Assembly (NCBI GenBank): GCA_934792465.1
Contig: CAKVOK010000029.1
Coordinates: forward strand, 1-40,928
From: an uncultured Clostridia bacterium
GTDB lineage: Bacteria; Bacillota; Clostridia; RUG12999
Length of the DNA stretch: 40,928 nucleotides
Reading direction: 5' to 3'
Shown here: in pieces, positions 25,065-31,256 of the stretch
Numbering within the stretch: the stretch's first letter is position 1
How the letters are laid out: the number at the start of each line of letters is the position of its first letter
Position numbers and translations under genes: made by a program
The notes under the pieces: generated by a model
The model's input: the letters and a program-made list of their open reading frames with translations, nothing else
What the model was told of the DNA's origin: nothing
The model's database searches: none

Positions 25065-25081
25065 CAGCATACGTTGTGCTG
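25065..25081 (-). promoter_or_regulatory. Operator O3 at the tetR promoter
   Basis: CAGCATA-CGT-TGTGCTG, embedded in the longer arms TTTTCAGCA / TGCTGAAAA (25061-25069 / 25077-25085). It is centred just downstream of the tetR -10, where a bound repressor would block initiation. Confidence 0.8.
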
Positions 25082-25086
25082 AAAAT

Positions 25087-25115
25087 ATTGTACCATAAAA
25101 TTATCCAAATGTCAA
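25087..25115 (-). promoter_or_regulatory. Promoter of the tetR-family gene
   Basis: On the minus strand: -35 TTGACA (25115-25110), 17-bp spacer, -10 TACAAT (25092-25087). Operator O3 immediately follows. Confidence 0.85.
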
Positions 25116-25157
25116 TAGTTAATTTTTATTTTTTTATTAAGCGGACAAAATAATCAA

Positions 25158-25186
25158 TTGACAAAATACGCAAGATATGATAAAAT
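25158..25186 (+). promoter_or_regulatory. Promoter of the small hydrophobic peptide mRNA
   Basis: -35 TTGACA (25158-25163), 17-bp spacer, -10 TAAAAT (25181-25186) with a preceding TGA (extended -10). The predicted start (~25193) lies within a tandem 8-bp repeat (ATGTCGGA twice, 25191-25206). Confidence 0.85.
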
Positions 25187-25218
25187 AAATATGTCGGAAT
25201 GTCGGACATGCTCCGGCA

Positions 25219-25428
25219 GGCAAGACTTCTTAACGGTGTTTTCACCGGCGGTTATGCCACTCTCCGAAAGGAGGTGGTTATTATGAGAAAATACATAGTA
25301 AAAATATTAATTTTAACTGTAATATTTCTTATAATATTTACTATAAAAGTAAGATAGCCGCCCCTCTTGCACAGGAACGGCTGTTGTAAAAACATCTGAT
25401 TTCCGGCATAACCGTTTGAGGTCTTGCC
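25219..25428 (+). repeat. Long-range inverted repeats joining the two ends of the peptide mRNA
   Basis: GGCAAGAC (25219-25226) is complementary to GTCTTGCC (25421-25428), and CGGTTATGCC (25249-25258) to GGCATAACCG (25405-25414). Between the two 5' arms lies a CGGTG-TTTT-CACCG hairpin (25234-25247). In the mRNA these would form a 5'-3' long-distance interaction ending 9 nt before the ribosome site. Because the arms are inverted on the DNA, the convergent antisense RNA begins with almost the same sequence as the mRNA leader. GTCTTGCC is followed by TTTTT and may act as the mRNA 3' end. Confidence 0.75.
25283..25357 (+). CDS. 24-aa hydrophobic peptide, candidate type I toxin
   Basis: The peptide starts MRKYIVKILILTVIFLIIFT and ends IKVR: one hydrophobic helix of about 16 residues with basic residues at both ends, the classic form of membrane-acting type I toxins. 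AAAGGAGGTGG (25267-25277) is a near-ideal ribosome site. The gene has its own extended -10 promoter and a ~90-nt structured leader, and faces a convergent antisense promoter. I do not recognise the family: it is shorter than Fst/Ldr, TxpA or the Hol_Tox group. The peptide and its expression signals are seen directly; toxicity is inferred. Confidence 0.72.
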   Translation: MRKYIVKILILTVIFLIIFTIKVR

Positions 25429-25435
25429 TTTTTCT
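25345..25435 (-). ncRNA. Predicted antisense RNA (type I antitoxin candidate)
   Basis: The minus-strand promoter would start an RNA near 25435. It crosses the 3' part of the peptide mRNA and ends at a 10-bp hairpin, AGCCGTTCCT (25380-25371) / AGGGGCGGCT (25363-25354, two G-U), followed by the U-rich ATCTTACTTTTATAG. On the other strand the two wobble pairs become A-C mismatches, so the hairpin terminates better in this direction. The RNA is about 90 nt and fully complementary to the mRNA 3' end. Its extent is predicted, not measured. Confidence 0.6.
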
Positions 25436-25441
25436 ATATAT

Positions 25442-25470
25442 ATTCTACCACAAAAAAATATATTTGTCAA
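25442..25470 (-). promoter_or_regulatory. Convergent antisense promoter
   Basis: On the minus strand: -35 TTGACA (25470-25465), 17-bp spacer, -10 TAGAAT (25447-25442). No coding frame with a ribosome site follows; transcription runs into the peptide gene. Confidence 0.8.
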
Positions 25471-25485
25471 GTCCGAGAAAGTTTT

Positions 25486-26226
25486 TTATTTTTTATTCAT
25501 ATACAGATTAAAATATGCATTTTTATATTTTGTCGGTGAAATCCCCTCATGATATTTAAAAAATTTCAAAAAAGCTCCATAGCTTTCAAATCCCGTCCGT
25601 TCCGAAATTTCTTCAAGGCTCAAATCCGTCGTGGCAAGCACCGTTTTTATATATTCGCAGCGGCAGCGGCATATATATTCTTTCAGACTTGTTCCGTAAT
25701 TCGCTTTGAAAATGCGGCAAAGATAGTCGGAATTGTAATTGAAATGCTCCGAAACGGATTTCACGTCTATCGCACCGTCACTGTTCAGCCGTATCCATTC
25801 TTTCACCGTTCCGCACAGCTTTCCCGATTTTATATCGTCCGGGGCGGCGGCAATTTCTATTTTTATGAGCCGAAAGGCATACTCCGCCGCAGCTTTCGGA
25901 TATGACGGCGTGTATTCGTAGTGCAGCAGCTGACGGCAAAGTATGGTGAGGCGCTTCCCGTCAACCGTTTTAAATTTGAAATCGCATTTGTTTTTGAAAT
26001 GAATCCAATAAAATTCAACACCGCTGCTTTCTTTGAAACCGCTGTGCGGCTTCCCTTTCTCCAAATATAACACATCATTTTCCCGAAGCGTATACTCCGC
26101 ACCGTCCTCTTCGATAAAAACAGTGCCTTTCGTAACAAAAATAATTTCGTTCGTATTTATCGAAGCATCGGGATGAATCCAGCTGTCCTCACTTTTGAAC
26201 AGTCCGCCGAAGCAATAATCATACAT
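25486..26226 (-). CDS. AraC-family transcriptional regulator
   Basis: 246-aa regulator with an N-terminal cupin-like sugar-sensing domain (residues ~15-80: INTNEIIFVTKGTVFIEEDG, TLRENDVLYLEKGKPHSGF) and a C-terminal double helix-turn-helix (residues ~145-240: VSEHFNYNSDYLCRIFKANY, GTSLKEYICRCRCEYIK, SLEEISERTGFESYGAFLKF, FFKYHEGISPTKYKN). It is divergent from the GH127 gene and shares its control region, so it probably activates or represses that gene in response to an arabinose-containing sugar. The effector is inferred. Confidence 0.92.
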   Translation of the reverse strand: MYDYCFGGLFKSEDSWIHPDASINTNEIIFVTKGTVFIEEDGAEYTLRENDVLYLEKGKPHSGFKESSGVEFYWIHFKNKCDFKFKTVDGKRLTILCRQLLHYEYTPSYPKAAAEYAFRLIKIEIAAAPDDIKSGKLCGTVKEWIRLNSDGAIDVKSVSEHFNYNSDYLCRIFKANYGTSLKEYICRCRCEYIKTVLATTDLSLEEISERTGFESYGAFLKFFKYHEGISPTKYKNAYFNLYMNKK

Positions 26227-26261
26227 GGTCGGATTTTCTCCTTTTTTATAGATTTTTTTGC

Positions 26262-26308
26262 ATTGACTTTATATTCTTATTATACTATAATAAAGCCGTA
26301 AAGTCAAT
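26262..26308. promoter_or_regulatory. Interlocked divergent promoters with 10-bp mirror ends
   Basis: Plus strand (GH127): TTGACT 26263-26268, 17 bp, TATAAT 26286-26291. Minus strand (araC-type): TTGACT 26307-26302, 17 bp, TATAAT 26284-26279. The two -10 boxes are 1 bp apart, and each -35 lies on the far side of the other gene's -10. The outer ends form a perfect inverted repeat, ATTGACTTTA (26262-26271) / TAAAGTCAAT (26299-26308). RNA polymerase can occupy only one promoter at a time. Confidence 0.85.
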
Positions 26309-26326
26309 ATAAAAGGAGAGATTTAT

Positions 26327-28168
26327 TTGAACGGAATACGAATTTGCGACATTAATATTACAGGCGGATTTTGGAAGTATCGGCAGGAGCTGAACCGCTC
26401 CGTCACGACATGGGCGGTATACGACAGGTTCAAGGAAACCGGCAGATTTGACGCTTTCAAATGCAATTGGAAAGAGGGTATGCCGCACAAACCGCATATC
26501 TTTTGGGATTCCGATGTAGCCAAGTGGATTGAGGGGGCATCGTATCTTCTGATGAAAGAAAAGGACGAAAGACTTGAAAAAATAATCGATGAAACGGTGT
26601 CGGATATTGAAAATAACATGGACGAGTGCGGATATTTCAACAGCTACTATCTCACATTCCGAAACGAAAAGCGCTTCACAGACCGAAACAATCACGAGCT
26701 TTACTGCGCCGGTCATCTCATGGAAGCTGCTGTTGCTTACAACGAGGCAACGGGCAAGGACAAATTTTTAAAGCTTATGTGCCGCTATGCGGACTATATT
26801 TACGAGGTTTTCGTAATGCAGAAATCCGCGGCTTTCAGCAGTCCGGGACATGAGGAAACAGAGCTTGCGCTCGTCAAGCTTTATAGCGCAACCGGCAACG
26901 AAAAATACCTTGCGCTTTCAAAATATTTCATTGACGAACGTGGAAAAGAGCCGAAAAACACGGAGGACGAATTGCGATATTCGAGGATGCTCCAGTCGCA
27001 TATACCGGTGAGGGAGCAGAAAACCGCCGAGGGGCACAGCGTGCGTGCCGTATACTTATACAGTGCCATGGCGGATTTGGCAAGAATTTTCGGTGATGCG
27101 GAGCTTGCGGACAGCTGCGGCAAGATTTTCGACGACATCATAAATCATAAAATGTACGTGACCGGCGGAATAGGTTCTGTAAGAGTGTATGAGGGATTTA
27201 CTCTTGATTACGATTTGCCGAATGCCGGTGCATATGCGGAAAGCTGTGCGGCTATAGGTATGTGTATGTTTGCAAAAAGAATGCTTGAATCGGAGGCGGA
27301 CTCACGGTTTGCGGATATATGCGAACTGGAATTTTACAACGGATTTCTTTCCTCGACATCTCTCGGCGGCGACGAGTTTTTCTATGAAAATCCGCTGGAG
27401 CTTCAGCCGAAGCTCAAAGACCGTGCGGTTGCGGCGGAAAAATCGAGAGGTGAAGTAATGCCGATTACGCAGCGTGTCAAGGTTTTCGACTGCTCGTGCT
27501 GTCCTCCGAACATTGTGCGTTTTGTGCCGTCTGTCGGAGAATATATGTATACATACGACGAAAACACGGTGTATGTTCACCATTATTCGGAAAGCACAGC
27601 GAAAGTCGGGGGTGCAAGGATAACGCAGATTACCGATTATCCGAATGGAGGAAACGTAAAAATCATTGCGGAAAACGTGAATACACTTGCCGTCAGAATC
27701 CCGTTTTGGTGCAAAAATTACGAAATCAGGCTGAACGGCGGCAGCGTTTCTCCGGATATTAAAAAAGGCTACGCATATATTAATGTAAACGGCAATGCCG
27801 AAATCGAGATCGATTTTGAAATAAAAGCACAGCTTACAGAAGCAAATCCGAATGTGACCGCCTGCGCCGGCAAGGTCGCTGTCCGCAAGGGTGTTTTCGT
27901 ATACTGTCTGGAGGCTGTTGACAACGGCGAAAATCTGAACGGTTTGAAAATTCCTCTTTCCGCTGAATTTACATCTGAATACAGCGACAATTTCAAAGCG
28001 GATATTCTGAAAACAACGGCATACAAATCCGCTTATGCTGCGGATTCGCTTTATGCCCCGGCTTATCCGGACGGGAAAACGGAAATCACACTTATTCCGT
28101 ATTACGCTTTCGCAAACCGAGGGGAATGTGAGATGATTGTATGGCTGAACAAGGCAGGGACTTTATAA
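26327..28168 (+). CDS. GH127 beta-L-arabinofuranosidase family protein (DUF1680)
   Basis: 613-aa glycoside hydrolase, probably cytoplasmic (no signal peptide), releasing L-arabinofuranose from plant or glycoprotein sugars. The start is TTG at 26327 with AAGGAG 8 nt upstream. The family's zinc/cysteine active site is complete: Glu305 and Cys307 in AYAESCAAIG, and Cys391 and Cys392 in FDCSCCPPNIVRF. They correspond to the Glu, Cys, Cys(nucleophile region), Cys set of HypBA1 (338, 340, 417, 418). HELYCAGHLMEAAVAYNEAT is the usual (alpha/alpha)6-barrel motif. The TAA stop lies inside a dispersed 28-bp repeat (28164-28191). Regulated by the divergent AraC-type protein. Confidence 0.93.
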   Translation: MNGIRICDINITGGFWKYRQELNRSVTTWAVYDRFKETGRFDAFKCNWKEGMPHKPHIFWDSDVAKWIEGASYLLMKEKDERLEKIIDETVSDIENNMDECGYFNSYYLTFRNEKRFTDRNNHELYCAGHLMEAAVAYNEATGKDKFLKLMCRYADYIYEVFVMQKSAAFSSPGHEETELALVKLYSATGNEKYLALSKYFIDERGKEPKNTEDELRYSRMLQSHIPVREQKTAEGHSVRAVYLYSAMADLARIFGDAELADSCGKIFDDIINHKMYVTGGIGSVRVYEGFTLDYDLPNAGAYAESCAAIGMCMFAKRMLESEADSRFADICELEFYNGFLSSTSLGGDEFFYENPLELQPKLKDRAVAAEKSRGEVMPITQRVKVFDCSCCPPNIVRFVPSVGEYMYTYDENTVYVHHYSESTAKVGGARITQITDYPNGGNVKIIAENVNTLAVRIPFWCKNYEIRLNGGSVSPDIKKGYAYINVNGNAEIEIDFEIKAQLTEANPNVTACAGKVAVRKGVFVYCLEAVDNGENLNGLKIPLSAEFTSEYSDNFKADILKTTAYKSAYAADSLYAPAYPDGKTEITLIPYYAFANRGECEMIVWLNKAGTL

Positions 28169-28191
28169 AAATGCACAGACTGCATAAGGCA
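28164..28191 (+). repeat. 28-bp dispersed repeat overlapping the GH127 stop
   Basis: TATAAAAATGCACAGACTGC and the following eight bases match the reverse complement of 8697-8724 with two differences. A partial copy of its core recurs near 28398-28415. It opens a 357-bp gene-free stretch (28169-28525) filled by repeats and palindromes. Confidence 0.7.
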
Positions 28192-28256
28192 AAAAATATT
28201 CATGTAAAAGCATAAGATATAACCATTAGTATTCAGAGTGAATTAAAACAGATGTT

Positions 28257-28280
28257 GAAATTCGTTCAAGAACGAATTTC
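28257..28280. repeat. Perfect 24-bp inverted repeat
   Basis: GAAATTCGTTC (28257-28267), AA, GAACGAATTTC (28270-28280). No T-run follows on either strand, so it is not a standard terminator, though it could protect the 3' end of the GH127 mRNA or bind a dimeric protein. Confidence 0.65.
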
Positions 28281-28304
28281 TAAAAAAATATCGCCTTATG
28301 CTAT

Positions 28305-28358
28305 GAACAAACTTCGCCACTCGACGTATACACATACGCCTTCGGGTTCAGTTTGTCC
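28305..28358 (+). repeat. 54-bp MITE-like repeat, copy 2
   Basis: Matches the reverse complement of 16134-16187 at 51 of 54 bases. Ends GAACAAACT and AGTTTGTCC are imperfect inverted repeats; the inside holds a CGTAT-ACAC-ATACG stem extended by ACTCGA/TCGGGT. It is followed by the TGCACTATTTTTCTAAAG module (to 28380), which also occurs, inverted, at 8683-8699 and 40757-40772. Confidence 0.8.
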
Positions 28359-28413
28359 ATTCTGCACTATTTTTCTAAAGTCCCTAAAATATAATGAAAA
28401 AAATGCACAGACC

Positions 28414-28446
28414 GCACAATGTATACCAAGTTGGTATACATTGTGC
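28414..28446. repeat. 33-bp near-perfect palindrome upstream of the flavodiiron gene
   Basis: GCACAATGTATACCAA (28414-28429), a single G, then TTGGTATACATTGTGC (28431-28446): 16-bp perfect arms. It lies 73 bp upstream of the -35 of the flavodiiron promoter. There is no T-run. It could be a dimeric repressor site (GntR-like GTATAC halves) or the tip of a mobile palindrome. Confidence 0.75.
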
Positions 28447-28518
28447 ACAATAAAATTTGGCAAAATATTTTGTTTTTGGTTTATATGCCGTTTTTTGAGA
28501 TAAAATAAGAAATAAGTA

Positions 28519-28547
28519 TTGCGTTTTGAAACAATTTGTGATACAAT
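28519..28547 (+). promoter_or_regulatory. Promoter of the flavodiiron gene
   Basis: -35 TTGCGT (28519-28524), 17-bp spacer, -10 TACAAT (28542-28547) preceded by TGA. The weak -35 with an extended -10 leaves room for regulation. Confidence 0.7.
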
Positions 28548-28588
28548 ACAATCGAAAAACAATCAAAAAGCAGACAGGAGGAAACAAA

Positions 28589-30373
28589 ATGTTTATTACA
28601 AATGATATAAAATACCTTGGTGTAAACGACCATGAAATTGATTTGTTCGAGGGGCAGTATGTTGTGGAAAACGGCATGGCATACAATTCCTATGCTGTTG
28701 TTGACGAAAAGACCGCCGTACTCGATACCGTAGACGCACGTTTCACGCATGAATGGCTCGACAATATCGAGAAAGCCGGCATAAACCCCGATTACCTGAT
28801 TGTTCAGCATATGGAACCCGACCATTCGGCTAATATACTCAACTTTATGAAGCTTTACAAAGATACCGTAATCGTATCGAGCGCAAAGGCTTTTGCCATG
28901 ATGAAGAAATTTTTCGGCACGGAATTTGAGGACAGAAGACTCGTTGTCGGCGAGGGCGACACGCTTCCGCTCGGCAAGCATACGCTTACGTTCGTTACAG
29001 CCCCCATGGTTCACTGGCCGGAGGTCATAGTTACTTACGATGATGTTGATAAAGTTTTGTTTTCCGCAGACGGATTCGGAAAATTCGGTGCGCTGGACGT
29101 CGACGAGGACTGGGCTTGCGAAGCACGCAGATATTATTTCGGAATCGTCGGCAAATACGGTGTACAGGTGCAGGCCCTCCTGAAAAAGGCGGCTAAACTG
29201 GATATTGAAAGAATCTGTCCGCTGCACGGTCCCGTTTTATCCGAAAACCTCGGATATTACTTGGATTTGTACAATACATGGTCGTCTTATGCCGCAGAAT
29301 CGGACGGAATCGTGATTGCGTATACCTCCGTATACGGCAACACGAAAAAAGCGGTTAATCTGCTGGCGGACAAGCTGCGTGAAAAAGGATGTCCGAAAGT
29401 CGTTGTCAACGACCTCGCACGCTGCGATATGGCAGAAGCCGTTGAGGACGCATTCAGATACGGCAAGCTCGTGCTTGCAACAACGACATACAACGCCGAT
29501 ATTTTCCCGTTCATGCGTGAATTTATAAATCACCTTACCGAACGGGGATATAAAAACCGCACAATAGGCTTTATCGAAAACGGTTCGTGGGCACCCATGG
29601 CGGAAAAAGTCATGCGGAAAATGTTTGAAAGCAGCAAAAACATAAATTATGTAAACTCCGCTGTGCGTATCGAATCGGCTTTGAACGAGCAAAGCACAGC
29701 ACAGCTTGAAGATATGGCGGAGGAACTCTGCCGTGATTATATGGCTATGAGCAGCGACACAGCGAACAAGAACGATTTGACTGCACTTTTCAATATAGGC
29801 TACGGACTTTATGTCGTTACGTCGAACGACGGAAAGAGGGACAACGGACTTATAGTAAATACCGTTACGCAGGTTACGAACTCGCCTAACCGAATTGCGG
29901 TTACGATTAACAAGGAAAGCTATTCGTACCATACCATAAAGCAAACCGGCGTGATGAATATAAACTGCCTGTCGCAGGACGCACCGTTTTCGCTGTTTGA
30001 GAATTTCGGATTTAAAAGCGGCAGAAACACGGATAAATTCGAGAACATCACACCTCTTTATTCCGACAACGGACTGGCATTCCTGCCGCATTATATAAAT
30101 TCGTTTATGTCGCTTAAAGTCGAACAATACGTAGACCTCGACACACACGGAATGTTCATATGCAGCGTTACGGAGGCGAGAGTTATATCCGATGTGCCGA
30201 CCATGACATATACCTATTATCTTGATAATGTGAAGCCGAAGCCGGAAACCGAGGGCAAAAAAGGCTTTGTCTGCAAGGTATGCGGATATGTTTATGAGGG
30301 AGAAACTCTGCCGGACGATTTTATATGTCCGCTCTGCAAGCACGGTGCAGCGGACTTTGAACCGATAGAGTAG
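28589..30373 (+). CDS. Four-domain flavodiiron protein (metallo-beta-lactamase, flavodoxin, flavin reductase, rubredoxin)
   Basis: 594-aa O2- and/or NO-reducing enzyme of anaerobes. ATG at 28589 follows ACAGGAGG; the longer frame starts in the promoter. Domains: a metallo-beta-lactamase-like diiron domain (1-245) with ligands in VQHMEPDHSANIL (His74, Glu76, Asp78, His79) and CPLHGPVL; a flavodoxin domain (~250-390) with FMN loop YTSVYGNTKKAVN; a flavin-reductase-like domain (~400-545; GYGLYVVTSNDGKRDNGLIV, NKESYSYHTIKQTGVMNINC); and a C-terminal rubredoxin (~553-594) with FVCKVCGYVY and ICPLCKHGAADFEP. Having both flavin reductase and rubredoxin could let one chain carry electrons from NAD(P)H or ferredoxin partners to the diiron site. 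It is transcribed alone and is probably for oxygen or nitrosative stress. Confidence 0.94.
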   Translation: MFITNDIKYLGVNDHEIDLFEGQYVVENGMAYNSYAVVDEKTAVLDTVDARFTHEWLDNIEKAGINPDYLIVQHMEPDHSANILNFMKLYKDTVIVSSAKAFAMMKKFFGTEFEDRRLVVGEGDTLPLGKHTLTFVTAPMVHWPEVIVTYDDVDKVLFSADGFGKFGALDVDEDWACEARRYYFGIVGKYGVQVQALLKKAAKLDIERICPLHGPVLSENLGYYLDLYNTWSSYAAESDGIVIAYTSVYGNTKKAVNLLADKLREKGCPKVVVNDLARCDMAEAVEDAFRYGKLVLATTTYNADIFPFMREFINHLTERGYKNRTIGFIENGSWAPMAEKVMRKMFESSKNINYVNSAVRIESALNEQSTAQLEDMAEELCRDYMAMSSDTANKNDLTALFNIGYGLYVVTSNDGKRDNGLIVNTVTQVTNSPNRIAVTINKESYSYHTIKQTGVMNINCLSQDAPFSLFENFGFKSGRNTDKFENITPLYSDNGLAFLPHYINSFMSLKVEQYVDLDTHGMFICSVTEARVISDVPTMTYTYYLDNVKPKPETEGKKGFVCKVCGYVYEGETLPDDFICPLCKHGAADFEPIE

Positions 30374-30383
30374 AATAAGAGAG

Positions 30384-30412
30384 GGGGCTGTAGCTACAGC
30401 CCCTTATTTTTT
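30384..30412 (+). terminator. Terminator of the flavodiiron gene
   Basis: Perfect 20-bp palindrome GGGGCTGTAGCTACAGCCCC (30384-30403) followed by TTATTTTTTT. Confidence 0.9.
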
Positions 30413-30467
30413 TGTTAGGGCGATGTCCGGTAAAGCAACACCGTTTTTTGCGTTTATTTTCATTCAT
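30411..30467 (-). pseudogene. Remnant: N-terminus of a YpsA/DUF1273 (SLOG-superfamily) gene
   Basis: The minus strand has a strong GGAGG (30479-30475) 7 nt before an ATG. Translation gives MNENKRKKRCCFTGHRPNK and then runs into the flavodiiron terminator and 3' end until a stop at 30321. CCFTGHRPNK is the characteristic start of YpsA/DUF1273 proteins of the SLOG superfamily; the remaining ~150 residues are missing. Promoter, operator and ribosome site survive, so a 48-aa chimeric peptide could still be made. The homology rests on about ten residues. Confidence 0.55.
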
Positions 30468-30502
30468 GAATAATCCTCCGTTAATAGTTGTTTTGATATA
30501 AT

Positions 30503-30524
30503 TAACAACGATGATATGTTGTTA
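30503..30524. promoter_or_regulatory. Operator-like inverted repeat between XRE gene and SLOG remnant
   Basis: TAACAAC (30503-30509), 8-nt spacer, GTTGTTA (30518-30524). It lies just downstream of the minus-strand -10, and a further GTTGTT half-site occurs nearby (30487-30492). The neighbouring XRE protein is the natural candidate to bind it. Confidence 0.6.
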
Positions 30525-30529
30525 GTATA

Positions 30530-30558
30530 ATTATAACATATTATTGTGGATTTTTCAA
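30530..30558 (-). promoter_or_regulatory. Minus-strand promoter reading toward the SLOG remnant
   Basis: -35 TTGAAA (30558-30553), 17-bp spacer, -10 TATAAT (30535-30530) with TGT before it (extended -10). Confidence 0.75.
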
Positions 30559-30629
30559 TATAAATAACGTATATTTTTCTACTAAGCAATACATTTTATA
30601 GTTTATAATTATCTATGAGGTGATTAGGC

Positions 30630-30941
30630 GTGTATGAAAAATTTGTTCGTGACAGAATAACGGATTTGCGATTGAAAAAAGGCGTGTCGGAATATCAGAT
30701 GAGCTATGATTTGGGGCATAGCAGAGGTTATATTTATAATATATCATCGGGCAAGGCATTGCCGCCGCTTAAAGAGTTTTTCGCAATATGCGATTATTTC
30801 GGTATTACTCCGTGCGAATTTTTCGACACGGGTCTGAAAAATCCGGAGCTGATTCGGCAGGCGACAGAGGGTCTTAAATTACTTGACGAGGACGACGTTG
30901 CTATGATTGTGAAGTATATCAACAGGTTGGCACGGAAATAA
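30630..30941 (+). CDS. XRE-family helix-turn-helix regulator
   Basis: 103-aa DNA-binding protein. GTG start at 30630 with GAGGTG upstream. The HTH covers residues ~8-62 (RITDLRLKKGVSEYQMSYDL, GHSRGYIYNISSGKALPPLK, EFFAICDYFGITPCEFFD); a short helical tail follows (LLDEDDVAMIVKYINRLARK). The form is that of small Cro/C1-type regulators in Clostridia. It is divergent from the SLOG remnant and probably regulates the shared region through the TAACAAC/GTTGTTA repeat. A TATAAT at 30604-30609 could be its -10, but no good -35 is seen. Confidence 0.9.
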   Translation: MYEKFVRDRITDLRLKKGVSEYQMSYDLGHSRGYIYNISSGKALPPLKEFFAICDYFGITPCEFFDTGLKNPELIRQATEGLKLLDEDDVAMIVKYINRLARK

Positions 30942-30962
30942 AAGAGATTGTACAAATTAAAC

Positions 30963-30996
30963 AGGGTACGGCAAAATGAGAATCTTGCCGTACCCT
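30963..30996. terminator. Bidirectional terminator between the XRE gene and the small minus-strand gene
   Basis: AGGGTACGGCAA (30963-30974) / TTGCCGTACCCT (30985-30996), a perfect 12-bp stem with a 10-nt loop. CTTGATTTT follows on the plus strand and GTTTAATTTG on the minus strand. Confidence 0.75.
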
Positions 30997-31019
30997 CTTG
31001 ATTTTAAAAACAGGTAATT

Positions 31020-31223
31020 TTATTTTTTCGTAAATAATACCGTTTTTGCTTTCATTGATATTTTGCCGACATCATAGCCGTATTCGAGCAGTTCTTTTTT
31101 ATATTTCAGAAAAGAATGGTCGAGCGGTACGCCGGCAATTTCACTGATTTCGTCAAATGTTAAGCGCAGCTGCGGTTCGCCGCTTTGCTGTATATATGCC
31201 CAAAGGGTGTCATATTTGCTCAT
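31020..31223 (-). CDS. Small conserved protein downstream of the histidine kinase (67 aa)
   Basis: 67-aa hypothetical protein (begins MSKYDTLWAYIQQSGEPQLR; then LTFDEISEIAGVPLDHSFLK; ends MKAKTVLFTKK). The LTFDEISEIAGVPLDHSFL stretch looks like a winged-helix or HTH-type fold and resembles short conserved clostridial proteins I cannot name with certainty. It starts 33 bp after the kinase stop and is the last gene before the terminator, so it is probably the third gene of the two-component operon. Confidence 0.65.
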   Translation of the reverse strand: MSKYDTLWAYIQQSGEPQLRLTFDEISEIAGVPLDHSFLKYKKELLEYGYDVGKISMKAKTVLFTKK

Positions 31224-31256
31224 GCTTTTTCACTCTCAGCCAAAGAAGTCAAATTT

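Noticed and set aside
28252..28503. 83-codon frame in the repeat patch
   Set aside because: Consists almost entirely of dispersed repeats and palindromes; no homology-like motifs.
29237..30343. 368-codon minus-strand frame opposite the flavodiiron gene
   Set aside because: Shadow frame without ribosome site or recognisable domains.
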